Shown here: positions 1 to 7,820 of the stretch, in pieces
How the letters are laid out: the number at the start of each line of letters is the position of its first letter
How positions within the stretch are numbered: the stretch's first letter is position 1
Assembly (NCBI RefSeq): GCF_024396695.1
Contig: NZ_CP094359.1
Span: forward strand, 1,736,001-1,800,000
DNA: 64,000 bases
Direction of reading: 5' to 3'
Source: Acidithiobacillus sp. YTS05
GTDB taxonomy: Bacteria; Pseudomonadota; Gammaproteobacteria; Acidithiobacillales; Acidithiobacillaceae
The notes under the pieces: model-generated
What the model saw: the letters and a program-made list of their open reading frames with translations, nothing else
The model's database searches: none
Told to the model about the DNA's origin: nothing
Translations under genes and position numbers: made by a program

Positions 1-131
1 GCGCGGCAAGCGCGATCTGCATGCCGGCTCAGACCCCAAATCGAGGGAAGCCCTATCGCGTGCGTCCATATCTGATAGTCGGCACAGAGAATACGGCCTA
101 ACACTTGAGTGGACCCACCACGGCCCAAACG

Positions 132-527
132 TCAACCCGCAGAGAGCGCTACCGCGATGCCTGGAAACGAACGGAGCACTTTGCCGTCCATGGTTACGAG
201 CTTCGCGGCAAGTTTCTTCGCAAGCGCTACAAATTCGCAATCGTAGGCGGAGCACTCACTGTTGCACACAAGTTCCAGGACGCTGTGCGAGTCCACTTCG
301 TATTCGGCGCCATTGAGCAAGTCTTCAGCTTCGCTTTGGAGCGCATACGCCTGCTCAAACGTTAGGTTCCCCCGCCGCATGTATCCGGCCAGAACGTTTC
401 GAAACTCGCTACGCCAAAGTATGGGTGCGGCCCAATCAGGGTCGCGTTCCATCAGTGCCTCTGCCACCGCCGTGTACTCCCCCGGGAGGTACAAATACGC
501 CAGCACGTTTGTGTCCACGACGATCAT
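132..527 (-). CDS. vapC: PIN-domain ribonuclease toxin (VapC/FitB-like)
   Basis: 131-residue protein of usual VapC length. It opens with the PIN signature VVDTNVLAYLYL (Asp near residue 5) and has further acidic residues in SAYDCEFVALA (about residue 95) and TMDGKVL (about 114), as expected for the Mg-binding RNase site. The family cleaves RNA, often initiator tRNA or rRNA, when freed from its antitoxin. The start overlaps the stop of the antitoxin gene upstream by ATGA, so the two are translationally coupled. Cellular target cannot be read from sequence. The identification as a toxin is firm, the subfamily less so. Confidence 0.88.
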   Translation of the reverse strand: MIVVDTNVLAYLYLPGEYTAVAEALMERDPDWAAPILWRSEFRNVLAGYMRRGNLTFEQAYALQSEAEDLLNGAEYEVDSHSVLELVCNSECSAYDCEFVALAKKLAAKLVTMDGKVLRSFPGIAVALSAG

Positions 528-766
528 GGACGCCCTTCTTTCTTCAAGGCGTCAATATCATGGGCGTGAAACTCCATACTCAATCCTGTCCGTAGCTGGC
601 GGGCTCGGGCAAGTCGCTCGCCAGGAGCTATCTTGGTCGGCGTAAGCACGGTCTCAAGGCACACTATGGCCTCGCTGTTCAGGCTACGGCGGTGCATCTC
701 CGCTGCGGCCCGTAGTCGATCGTACACATCATCCGGAATATTCTTCAACGTCAGTGTCGTAGGCAT
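524..766 (-). CDS. vapB: Ribbon-helix-helix antitoxin (FitA/VapB-like)
   Basis: 80 residues from the ATG at 766, chosen because GGAGGG lies 4 bases upstream. The N-terminus MPTTLTLKNIPDDVYDRL and the following helix RAAAEMHRRSLNSEA match the FitA-type Arc/RHH fold that binds the operon promoter. The C-terminal third should wrap the toxin active site. It is first in a two-gene operon with the PIN toxin, overlapping by 4 bp, the standard order for type II systems; autoregulation by the complex is expected from the family. Confidence 0.85.
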   Translation of the reverse strand: MPTTLTLKNIPDDVYDRLRAAAEMHRRSLNSEAIVCLETVLTPTKIAPGERLARARQLRTGLSMEFHAHDIDALKKEGRP

Positions 767-940
767 TATTCCCTCCAACCACTATGGCACCATAATGGTT
801 TCATTGTACAACCCCATTGCTTGCCTGCCAATCCGCCGGCCAACCGATCGCTGCAGGAGACGCTCCGCCTACCGGCGGCGCGATTACACGTCTGCATACC
901 GATACCAGCCAGTAATCGAATCGCATTCACTGACGACCCA

Positions 941-1285
941 TTAGTGTATTCCAACATGGTGCACCCCTATCGACAAGGTTTCCTGACAGTCAATGACCGA
1001 CCAGAGCTCCCATACCCCCGGCTTGGCAATGACCAGCCGGTACCCCCGATACACCAGTTCCTCGACGGTTGCCCAAAAGTCCAGATGAGCGCCCTGGATA
1101 TGCAGGTAGCGCCGACCTTCCTCGCTTCGCAGCCCGAGGATCGGCAGCAGTCTTCCATCATGGCGCCGGACAAGACCCAACAACCCATTGTTCACGCAGC
1201 GTGAGATGGCCTCCCCTGAATCGGATGACCACCACCCTCTCCTGTACGTAACCGCTTCCTTTCCGCTCATGGCTTCGTCTCGCAT
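941..1285 (-). CDS. Small protein of unknown function
   Basis: 114 residues from the ATG at 1285, chosen because AGGTG sits 5 bases upstream and a GCAAC-N7-GGCTATACC site ends 15 bp before it. The frame stays open back to an ATG at 1435, but that upstream part overlaps the site and a duplicated leader and is probably not translated. The mid-region (SEEGRRYLHIQGAHLDFWA, then VEELVYRGYRLVIAKPG) looks like a small alpha/beta protein. I do not recognise the family. It belongs to the group of genes under the shared element motif. Confidence 0.55.
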   Translation of the reverse strand: MRDEAMSGKEAVTYRRGWWSSDSGEAISRCVNNGLLGLVRRHDGRLLPILGLRSEEGRRYLHIQGAHLDFWATVEELVYRGYRLVIAKPGVWELWSVIDCQETLSIGVHHVGIH

Positions 1286-1300
1286 CAAAACACCTGTCGT

Positions 1301-1321
1301 GGTATAGCCGGGAGAAGTTGC
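1301..1321 (-). promoter_or_regulatory. Element motif GCAAC-N7-GGCTATACC, site A
   Basis: On the minus strand GCAAC, seven bases, then GGCTATACC. It points toward the 941-1285 gene and ends 15 bp before its start. One of nine sites with identical spacing in this window. Confidence 0.7.
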
Positions 1322-1383
1322 GCCGAAAAAAAGACCGGGTGCGGGGCCGATTGGCGGCGCTAATCGGCCAAACCCGCGCCAAA

Positions 1384-1437
1384 TCTGGCCGCCGTGAAAA
1401 TGGTATAGCTTTTCCATGCACCCTTTATCTTGCATTC
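1384..1437 (-). repeat. Leader repeat, copy 1
   Basis: On the minus strand this begins GAATGCAAGATAAAGGG, continues GTGCATGG, and includes AAAGCTATACC. Nearly the same sequence occurs at 24905-24956 on the plus strand. Both copies lie upstream of a small gene (941-1285 and 25035-25211). The shared part contains the GCTATACC half of the element motif, so it may be a duplicated promoter or leader. Confidence 0.6.
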
Positions 1438-1462
1438 AGTGTTGTGCCCAAATTTTGGTAAA

Positions 1463-1513
1463 TTGACGCAAAAGTTGCGTCAACAGCGGATGTTGACGCA
1501 TATTATGCGTCAA
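1463..1513. promoter_or_regulatory. Two tandem perfect palindromes (operator pair)
   Basis: Positions 1463-1483 read TTGACGCAA, 3 bases, TTGCGTCAA. Positions 1493-1513 read TTGACGCAT, 3 bases, ATGCGTCAA. Both have perfect 9-bp arms and their centres are 30 bp apart, close to three helical turns. They lie immediately upstream of the gene at 1534 and within the divergent region shared with 941-1285. The geometry suggests cooperative dimers of a repressor, perhaps the 1534-1896 product itself. Confidence 0.7.
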
Positions 1514-1533
1514 TTATGGTGAGGAGCGAGGCA

Positions 1534-1896
1534 ATGAAACGAGCTACCACGGCAGAGCAAAAAATCCGGATGCAAGAGGCAAGGCTTGCCCAAAAACAGG
1601 TCCTGCCCGATTCCATCCTGAACTGCACGCTGGAACGATACGCACGGATGAACAAAACCCGGCAGGAGGAACAACGCGAACAGTTACTAGGCGCCATCCT
1701 CCAGCAGTCCTACCAATCAGGAGATCAATGGATATTTTCTGGGGTGGTCCGTACGTTGGCCTTGCAGATGGGGGTCTCCCGGGATTTTGCACGGCGCGCG
1801 GTTGCACACTTCGTGGCATGCGGCATTCTGACCCCTACCGGGTACTCCGATGGCAAGGGCAAGCCCAAAGAGTACATCGTCAACATTACTCCGTGA
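1534..1896 (+). CDS. Putative small winged-helix DNA-binding regulator
   Basis: 120 residues from the ATG at 1534, preceded by GAGGAG with 8-base spacing; an ATG at 1516 is in frame but has no good ribosome site. The N-terminus is charged and likely coiled coil (residues about 1-50). The C-terminal 60 residues (FSGVVRTLALQMGVSRDFAR, then AVAHFVACGILTPTG) look like a winged-helix domain with a recognition helix and a beta wing. It sits directly behind a pair of perfect palindromes, so autoregulation is likely. Specific family not recognised. Confidence 0.6.
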   Translation: MKRATTAEQKIRMQEARLAQKQVLPDSILNCTLERYARMNKTRQEEQREQLLGAILQQSYQSGDQWIFSGVVRTLALQMGVSRDFARRAVAHFVACGILTPTGYSDGKGKPKEYIVNITP

Positions 1897-1917
1897 GCAA
1901 TCGGCCAGGAGACCGAC

Positions 1918-2954
1918 TTACTCGATCTCTGCGCTCTCTCTCGCGGGGCCTGGCTTGGCTATCCGCTCACGAGTGGGGCCAGGCTTCCTATCAGCATCCC
2001 GCTCCCGGATGATTGCCTCTCGATCCTGGACTTGCTTTTCACCTGGCAATTCTTCGACAACCACCTCACGATCCAGGCGCCGTAATGCTTCTCCCAATCG
2101 GTCGAGAATTTCGTGCACCGCCCGATACGCGGCACCACGACCGCTGAATCCCCCTACTTCACGCATGACCTCGGTGGCAAGGTTTACCCCCTTCTCCGCC
2201 CCCTTGCGTTTCTGAAAACGCAACTTGCCGTCCGGGTCGAGTCGCCAATCCAACAGATTGGTATTGTGGGCAAGAACCTGATAAATCGCATATTGTCGCG
2301 GCCGTAGTTCCGCAGCTGCCAACTGATCCAGCGATTGGGCAAGAGACCTAATCCCCCGCATCCGTTCGGGATCCTCCGTAGCCGCGCTCGACAAGGCGGC
2401 GGGAAGCTCGATGCCATGTCCTTCACCCAGCTCTTCCAGGGACTGGTCACGAAGATGGCCAGGCTCCGCACCAAGAGTCTTTGCAGTGATCTTCCGGTAC
2501 TGCACAATCGCCGATTGGAGACCGCCAGGATCCTCCGGGCTGACATCCGCCTCGATCATGGCCTGCAGGAAGGCGAGTCGTGCCTGATGCTGGGCATCGT
2601 CGCGGTTCATGCCACCCTGGGACTCCATCCCGCGCGTGTGCCGCTGAAAGGTGCGCTCGAAAATCCGCAGGCTGGTTGGGTCCACGTTCGGTGTGGAGAG
2701 CTCGATGTTGCGGAGCTTGGCCGTCAGGCGGACCGAGAGTTCCGTAGCCAGCGCCCGGGCGCGAACGCGCTCCTCCACATCAGGGCCAGCCAGTTGAGTT
2801 ACCTGCTTTTCCAGCCATCGTGCGTGATCCAGGCGCGACTGTTTCTCTGCTGACTCCGGGAGGCCTGCCGCCAGCTCTCTTTCCTCTGCCGCCCGTTGTT
2901 GGCGAAACGCTGGGAGATGTGTCCACACCTCTCGCAGTTCCGCATCCACATCAT
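1918..2954 (-). pseudogene. 3' part of a gene split by the IS110-family element
   Basis: About 345 residues remain open from the IS junction to the stop at 1918. The 5' part lies across the IS at 4394-4544 (starting MLMDDTRYQVNG). Removing the IS and restoring one base joins the parts in frame (VERMAK followed by DDVDAEL). Unrecognised as a whole, but residues about 195-290 (LDQLAAAELRPRQYAIYQ, later SGRGAAYRAVHEILDRL) resemble sigma-factor region 4 with an insert. A GTG codon at 2947-2949 could in theory restart translation. Upstream neighbours in the same direction suggest it ended a small operon. Confidence 0.6.
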
Positions 2955-3221
2955 CTTATATGGATGCCTCCATTTGAGCAAGTCGACGTTCGATGTATGA
3001 CGGTGAGGTCAAAGTGCTGCCTTATATCCGGCCTGTTATGCAGGAGGTTCCTGCTGGCCCTGATGAAATCCGCTGAAAGGGACCTTATCTTTATTGCGTC
3101 CTTTTTTGGGACAAGATTGATCCAGGCTCTCCCTTCCCCGGTCTGACCTGTTACGCCATCAATCGTGCCTACCTGCGCAACTGTGAAACTATAAACATGC
3201 TATTCGACTATCGTCCTGTAA
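2955..3221 (-). ncRNA. Predicted bridge/seek RNA region of IS copy 1
   Basis: This 267-bp region between the transposase stop and the IS end has no gene. IS1111-type elements are known to encode a guide (seek/bridge) RNA in the untranslated stretch downstream of the transposase. Location and length fit, but no structure was computed. The equivalent region in copy 2 is 16926-17192. Confidence 0.4.
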
Positions 3222-4253
3222 TCATGCGACGGCTACCGCTATTGGCTTGTAATTCGGGTCATACTGGCGGTTTTTGGCCAGCAACGCCCAGATCGTTCGA
3301 GCCATTTTATTGGCTTGTGCTACGACGACCACATTGTGGGGCCGCCGACAGCGTAATTTGTCGATCCAGGGATTTCGATCCCTGGTCTGGCAATTCACCA
3401 CGGCTCGCGCCCCATGGGCCAATAGGGTTCGGAGATAGGTATCTCCGCGCTTGCTGATACCCAACAGGCGAATCTTCCCGCCAGTACCGGTCTGCCGTGG
3501 AACCAACCCCAAGAACGACGCGAACTCCCGGCCAGAGCGAAAGGACTTCATATCCCCTACTGTAGCCACGATAGCTGTGGCAGTGAGTAGCCCCACGCCA
3601 GGGATCGCCATCAAACGGGCCACCGCTTCCTGGTCCTTTTTCCATAGCCTCAGCCGTTTCTCTATATCGGCTATGTCTTTGTCGAATTCTGCCAGCCGCT
3701 GGATCTGACGCCGGAAGGTCTCTAGTGCCACGGCCGATAGCCTGTCCTCCAACGTCGAGAGAGCATCGGGGATCTCCTTGAGACCTTTCTCGCGGCCTTG
3801 GGGAAGATCTATACCAAATTCATAGAGCAGCCCCCGAATCTCATTCACCTGCATGGTCCGGATCTTGACCAACTGTTCCCGCATGCGATGCAAGGCCAGA
3901 ACGGACTGCTGCTCCTCGCTTTTGACGGCGACAAAGCGCATACCAGGACGCTGAACAGTTTCCCAGATCGCCGCTGCGTCTGCCGCATCGGTCTTGTTGG
4001 TCTTGACGAAAGGGCGCACAAACTGCGCCGCGATCAAGCGCACCTCGTGCCCTAGCTTGCCCAGTTCCCGCGCCCAGTAGTGGGCACTACCACAAGCTTC
4101 CATGGCGACAATGCCGGGCTCGCGGTTCACAAAGAACTCGAGCAATTTGCCACGTCGCACTTGCTTGCGATGAATCTCGCCCGTCTCCCAATCTACCCAG
4201 TGCAACTGCATCACCCGTTTTGCCAAATCCAGCCCATAAATTGTATTCTGCAT
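3222..4253 (-). CDS. IS110-family DEDD transposase, copy 1
   Basis: 343 residues from the ATG giving MQNTIYGLDLAKRVMQL. The N-terminal DEDD domain shows the first Asp in YGLDLAK (about residue 8), Glu in VAMEACGSAHYW (about 62) and the KTNKTDAADAAAIWE motif (about 100). The C-terminal Tnp_20 domain has IPGVGLLTATAIVATVGD and the SFRSGREFASFLGLVPR segment around the catalytic serine. IS110 enzymes excise and insert the element using a guide RNA. It appears intact, and its protein is identical to copy 2, so movement or duplication was recent. Confidence 0.92.
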   Translation of the reverse strand: MQNTIYGLDLAKRVMQLHWVDWETGEIHRKQVRRGKLLEFFVNREPGIVAMEACGSAHYWARELGKLGHEVRLIAAQFVRPFVKTNKTDAADAAAIWETVQRPGMRFVAVKSEEQQSVLALHRMREQLVKIRTMQVNEIRGLLYEFGIDLPQGREKGLKEIPDALSTLEDRLSAVALETFRRQIQRLAEFDKDIADIEKRLRLWKKDQEAVARLMAIPGVGLLTATAIVATVGDMKSFRSGREFASFLGLVPRQTGTGGKIRLLGISKRGDTYLRTLLAHGARAVVNCQTRDRNPWIDKLRCRRPHNVVVVAQANKMARTIWALLAKNRQYDPNYKPIAVAVA

Positions 4254-4393
4254 CGTGAGTCCTCCTTGACCCATTTGTGGATGAACTTCCACCTTGGCAC
4301 TTTGATGCCGTTCGGTTCAAGCGAGGGCTCCCTGCCTACTCGTGGAGCTCCCCGCTGCCGATCCTATAAGGGGAGGCATCCATTACATCTTTG

Positions 4394-4544
4394 CCATGCG
4401 CTCGACCCGGCGTAGAAACGCAGCCTGGGAGTGGAGTTCGTCCAGTGCTTGCGCCGGATATCCGGCGGCCCGCGCCTGCTCGAGGACATCGGCCAGGGAG
4501 GGCGGGGAGCCGTTTACTTGATATCTGGTGTCATCCATAAGCAT
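4394..4544 (-). pseudogene. 5' part of the gene split by IS copy 1
   Basis: Starts at the ATG at 4544, with AGGGGGAG about 8 bases upstream, and encodes about 50 residues (MLMDDTRYQVNGSPPSLADV, ending VERMAK) before the IS junction. The remainder is at 1918-2954. It follows the 4558-5007 gene by 13 bp, so it was co-transcribed with it. Confidence 0.6.
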
Positions 4545-4557
4545 CGTGAGGCTCCCC

Positions 4558-5007
4558 CTATTGTTTCTCGGCTGTGCTGCCTACCGCATCGGCAAGCAGC
4601 AGGCATGCGGTCTGCTCGGCAAGCCACGCCATCGTATGCGCTTTTTGACCATGTTCGAGAATCCAGGAATGGATACCCTGAATCAGCTGCTCTACATTTT
4701 CGTCAAGGGCTTCTGCCAATTTGGGCAGAATGCCATCGACGACCAGACTGACAGGTTCATGAACGTAATTCCCAATTGCCTTGTCGCAGTAGCGCCTGGC
4801 GAGTTCACGAGCATTCCCTTGCGAAACTGGGCGACAGGTCAGGTCCAGAAGGCAGGCCTGCAGGTCATCCAACAAGTCTCTGCTCAGTGCGGCAAAAGCA
4901 TCCAGTCCGTCCACGGGACGGGACTCCTGGGCAATCCGGACCATGGCAGAAAAGAGGCGCGCGGTAGCCATGCCGGCGAGTCTCTGCTCATCACCTGGGT
5001 TCAACAT
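4558..5007 (-). CDS. Unknown protein, small helical
   Basis: 149 residues from the ATG at 5007, preceded by GGAGG. Predicted almost all helical (RLAGMATARLFSAMVRIAQE, and LVVDGILPKLAEALDENVEQ), with no membrane segment or signal peptide. The GGCTATACC half of the element motif is 34 bp upstream. It sits between the 5078-5623 gene and the split gene at 4544, all in one direction. Family not recognised. Confidence 0.6.
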   Translation of the reverse strand: MLNPGDEQRLAGMATARLFSAMVRIAQESRPVDGLDAFAALSRDLLDDLQACLLDLTCRPVSQGNARELARRYCDKAIGNYVHEPVSLVVDGILPKLAEALDENVEQLIQGIHSWILEHGQKAHTMAWLAEQTACLLLADAVGSTAEKQ

Positions 5008-5041
5008 GCTTCCTCCGAAGTTCCCCGACTGTGTACCTTCG

Positions 5042-5050
5042 GGTATAGCC
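5042..5050 (-). promoter_or_regulatory. GGCTATACC half-motif
   Basis: Minus-strand GGCTATACC pointing at the 5007 start, 34 bp away. The GCAAC part is absent at the expected position (CCGCC there), so this is a partial site. Confidence 0.45.
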
Positions 5051-5077
5051 GGGACCAGGCGGGATCGGCAGCCTGTT

Positions 5078-5623
5078 TCAGGCAATGGCCTTTCCCAACA
5101 CAAAATGGGTGGCCACTGCATGACCGATGGCCAGTGCCACGGGTTCAGGCAGGTACACCTGCAACGCGGGTCCCCCCATATCCACGTCGAGGAGCAGTGT
5201 CTGGTTCTCTGCAGCCCGCAGATAGGATCGGTGTGCGTTCGTCGACTGATCCGTCAAGGCGGCGAGATATCGGAACAACAACCCCCCAACCAGCAGGCCT
5301 GCCGGTTTTACAAACATCGGGCGGGATTCCCTCGGGCAAGCCGGAATCGAGGGATTTTCTGGCATCCAGGGCGCATTGCGCACGACGATTTCATGTGCGG
5401 TGGACATGCCCAGGAAGGCCAATTGCTGTAAGGCAGGACGAACCACCGTATCCCGCAAAAATCCCGCCACCATCACCGGATCATTCAGGTCCCCAGGCCG
5501 TGCCGGAGGAACATTCTGCTCGAGATATAATCGGGCCTCGAGGGTGGCGATGGTCAATGTCGATAGAGGCAAGACGCGATCGGCCCTTTCTCGTTGTGTC
5601 AGTTTTGCAGCTGGCTTTTTCAT
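5078..5623 (-). CDS. Unknown protein under the element motif
   Basis: 181 residues from the ATG at 5623 (TTGAGGA lies 6 bases upstream). The N-terminus is basic (MKKPAAKLTQRERADR). The middle includes FVKPAGLLVGGLLFRYLAAL, a mildly hydrophobic helix but not a convincing membrane span. A full element motif lies 28 bp upstream. No family recognised; the context is element replication genes. Confidence 0.6.
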   Translation of the reverse strand: MKKPAAKLTQRERADRVLPLSTLTIATLEARLYLEQNVPPARPGDLNDPVMVAGFLRDTVVRPALQQLAFLGMSTAHEIVVRNAPWMPENPSIPACPRESRPMFVKPAGLLVGGLLFRYLAALTDQSTNAHRSYLRAAENQTLLLDVDMGGPALQVYLPEPVALAIGHAVATHFVLGKAIA

Positions 5624-5651
5624 CGAATCCTCAAGGTAGGGGTCTCCTGTC

Positions 5652-5672
5652 GGTATAGCCCCTCCGCGTTGC
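5652..5672 (-). promoter_or_regulatory. Element motif GCAAC-N7-GGCTATACC, site B
   Basis: Minus-strand GCAAC, seven bases, GGCTATACC, pointing at the 5623 start, 28 bp away. Confidence 0.7.
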
Positions 5673-5677
5673 GGCGT

Positions 5678-6661
5678 TCACTCCGCCTGCTCGGAGTTTT
5701 CTTGCCCGGCTAGCCTCTGTGCGGTGTTGCCTGGAGAATCCATCACGATTGGCAAATCCTGTAGCGGAATCCAGAAGGCCCTGGCTACCCCGAATTCCCG
5801 AAAGTGGGTAACCCGTGCTTCGACGTTCGGAAGTCTGTGCAGTGGGCCACTCCAGGAGCCGTTTTCTGACCAGCGCGTGCCCTGTAACAGTTTCGCGAGC
5901 GGAGGATGCCGAACCGGCAACGCCAGAAAGGGTACTTCCTCCCGTAGCTTCACCATCAGCCCCACGACCGCCAAGATCTTTTCATCCCGGCGATCGGGTG
6001 AGGGCATCATCGTGGCCACCCGCGCAATGGTTTGCCCCACCGTCTTGCCGTTGGGTAGCGCTGCGGCGCAGAGCGTAAAGAAAAACTCTCCCGCCAGGTT
6101 CTCGGGAGTCATGCCCACGTCGCCGCCCGGGATCGGATCACCCTCCCTGGGTATGGGCAGGACGATGTCGAGATCGATGCCATGCACATCCAGCAGGGTC
6201 TTCGCCAACGCCGCACGCAGTACTTCCCCCCGCATCTTGCTCTTGGTGAAGATGCGTAGGTATGGAGCCAGCAAGCGGCTCAATCGCTCTGCACCCTGAA
6301 TTTCCTCCTCTGGAATCTCCCGCAGTATTCCAGGGATCGGGTACCCACCCGTCTTGCGGATCGTGGGCAGCACTTCCTCGGTCACCCATCTACGAAAAGG
6401 CCTCGCTTCTGCGCGGCGGGACTTCAACAGTGCGTGGTAGAGGCCAGACTCGGAAATGATCGTGGCTAGTTGATCACCGCCTGGGGTACTCACAATCTGA
6501 GTACCCTTCTCATCCTCGTCCAACCAGCGGGCAAGGCTCAGAGCATCCCTATACCCCAATGCCTGGGCAACATCGCCAGCCACAAACCACAGCTGACCGT
6601 CGCGATCGACGATACGAATCATCGCCTGATGGAAGTGAAACTGCAGGATTTCTTTGGACAT
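5678..6661 (-). CDS. BRO-family (Bro-N) antirepressor-like protein
   Basis: 327 residues from the ATG at 6661 (GAGGAGG upstream). Residues about 1-115 are a Bro-N domain: IRIVDRDGQLWFVAGDVAQA, LGYRDALSLARWLDEDEKG, then SGLYHALLKSRRAEA and FRRWVTEEVLPTIRKTGGY. Such domains bind DNA and occur in phage antirepressors. Residues about 205-312 form a second module shared with the C-terminus of the primase-helicase-like protein at 7821-10427, with about half the positions identical by eye (VGQTIAR, TPDR/SPDR, DEK, VGLMVKL, VRHPPLAKLLQGTRW). This suggests both proteins dock on a common partner or DNA site. A full element motif lies 51 bp upstream. Confidence 0.82.
   Translation of the reverse strand: MSKEILQFHFHQAMIRIVDRDGQLWFVAGDVAQALGYRDALSLARWLDEDEKGTQIVSTPGGDQLATIISESGLYHALLKSRRAEARPFRRWVTEEVLPTIRKTGGYPIPGILREIPEEEIQGAERLSRLLAPYLRIFTKSKMRGEVLRAALAKTLLDVHGIDLDIVLPIPREGDPIPGGDVGMTPENLAGEFFFTLCAAALPNGKTVGQTIARVATMMPSPDRRDEKILAVVGLMVKLREEVPFLALPVRHPPLAKLLQGTRWSENGSWSGPLHRLPNVEARVTHFREFGVARAFWIPLQDLPIVMDSPGNTAQRLAGQENSEQAE
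6484..6506. promoter_or_regulatory. Palindrome with GATTG spacer inside the BRO gene
   Basis: Perfect 9-bp arms (GGGTACTCA / TGAGTACCC) around CAATC, which is GATTG on the other strand. The same spacer is found in two palindromes at 7369-7385 and 7400-7422. Confidence 0.5.
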
Positions 6662-6712
6662 AGGACTATCCTCCTCGAGAACCGAAAATGCGGATGCATC
6701 TGCACCCAAGGG

Positions 6713-6733
6713 GGTATAGCCAGGATCCGTTGC
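6713..6733 (-). promoter_or_regulatory. Element motif GCAAC-N7-GGCTATACC, site C
   Basis: Minus-strand GCAAC, seven bases, GGCTATACC, pointing at the BRO start, 51 bp away. Confidence 0.7.
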
Positions 6734-7820
6734 GCTGTGGGCAAAGAGTGCTCTTTTCCCTGTCGAGAAGGGGCCTTACATCGGCCTGTCAGAGCTAACC
6801 AACTGAATATTCGGGACAATAAAAATGCCCTTACATTCTGGTATACCAGACTGTCAGAACTATCAGTCTGATTTTATTGACCCTTACACACCCTTACACA
6901 TTTTTGCCCAAAATCAATACGTATAGCAGAAAAAAATTGCAATTCGCGGCAGGGGATCCGTACCCAAGGATTCCCAGGAAAAGACCATGAGAACCCCCCT
7001 CAAAGGGAATTGCATTTTTTCTCGCGTGACGTATATCGAAATGGGCGTTTTTTTGTAAGGGTTGTAAGGGTTGATGTTTTTCAAAAACTTACCTCTGACA
7101 TTCTGGTATACCACAATGTAAGGGATTTTTGAGACTTGTTGTAAGTCAACGCCTTACCTCTGACAGGCAGATGTAAGGGTGGTGGTCAGTCATGGTTGCA
7201 GGGTGGGTCCCAAAGGGTTGATCTGCTGCCCACACCCGAGGCCAGTGGGGGTGGGTGATTCTGGAAGCAGGTATGATGGGTAGGCACCACTGATGTCCTA
7301 CAATGGCAAGTGCTGCCATCTGATTGCCTGTTCCGGTGGCATCGAAATTACGCCACTCGTGAACCTGATACTCAGATTGTGAGTACCCCTTTCATATCCT
7401 GATCCCCAGATTGTGGGGATCAGCTTCTTTGCCAACCGTACTCCGCACTGTATGCCGCCTTCCTGGACTGATTTCTTCGTTAGGCCATCGTCAGGAATGG
7501 CGCTGCCGAGTAGCTTGGGACCCAAGGTCTGCAGTGCGCGGGCCGATCTCGTTCCCGCCTATAAAAACGCCCGCGAATGCCCCAAATTTGCCACAGGATC
7601 GAATCTGAGCGCTCTGGTGGTGGATGTAGCACTGAGGCCAAATACCGCAAATCTGGCCATTTCTGCCTGCCTATCTCCGTGGCATCAAGAAAAGCGATAG
7701 CAGGAGGCAAACATAGGCTGGTTTTCCACAGAATCACCCACCGATTTTGGGGATAACCCGGAGCAAAAAAAGACCGCCCATAGGGACGGTCCAAGCAGGT
7801 GATTTCTGGACGCTTTCGCT
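6734..7820. other. Repeat-rich non-coding region, candidate replication origin
   Basis: No convincing gene in about 1.1 kb. TGTAAGGG or its complement occurs seven times (6828, 6881, 6891, 7054, 7063, 7117, 7172). A 16-bp direct repeat ACATTCTGGTATACCA is at 6833 and 7098 and contains the palindrome TGGTATACCA. CTTACCTCTGACA is repeated at 7088 and 7153. TTTTCCACA at 7722-7730 fits a relaxed DnaA box (TTWTNCACA). It lies between the BRO and primase-helicase genes. An iteron-type origin is a reasonable reading but untested; it could also be a control region. Confidence 0.5.
7369..7422. promoter_or_regulatory. Two palindromes sharing the core CAGATTGTG
   Basis: 7369-7385 reads TACTCA, GATTG, TGAGTA. 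7400-7422 reads TGATCCCCA, GATTG, TGGGGATCA. Each is preceded by or begins with CTGAT, and their centres are 34 bp apart. The identical asymmetric spacer in arms of different sequence suggests recognition of the core, or hairpins presenting GATTG in the loop. Confidence 0.55.

Larger units (their letters stand above)
2955..4393 (-). mobile_element. IS110-family (IS1111-type) insertion sequence, copy 1
   Basis: 1439 bp shared with copy 2 at 16926-18364; the transposases are identical and the end sequences I compared match exactly. Subterminal inverted repeats ATGGATGCCTCC (2960-2971 and reverse at 4372-4383) mark the IS1111 subgroup. There is no obvious target duplication, as usual for this family. 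Both copies have CTTTG at the right border, so exact ends are uncertain by a few bases. It splits the gene at 1918-4544. Confidence 0.88.

Noticed and set aside
1286..1435. N-terminal extension (MQDKGCMEKL) of the 941 gene
   Set aside because: It overlaps the duplicated leader and the regulatory site, and a better ribosome site is at 1285. Kept as a leader, not a coding part.
4528..5658. Plus-strand 376-codon frame
   Set aside because: It overlaps two minus-strand genes with ribosome sites and an upstream motif, and has no domain features.
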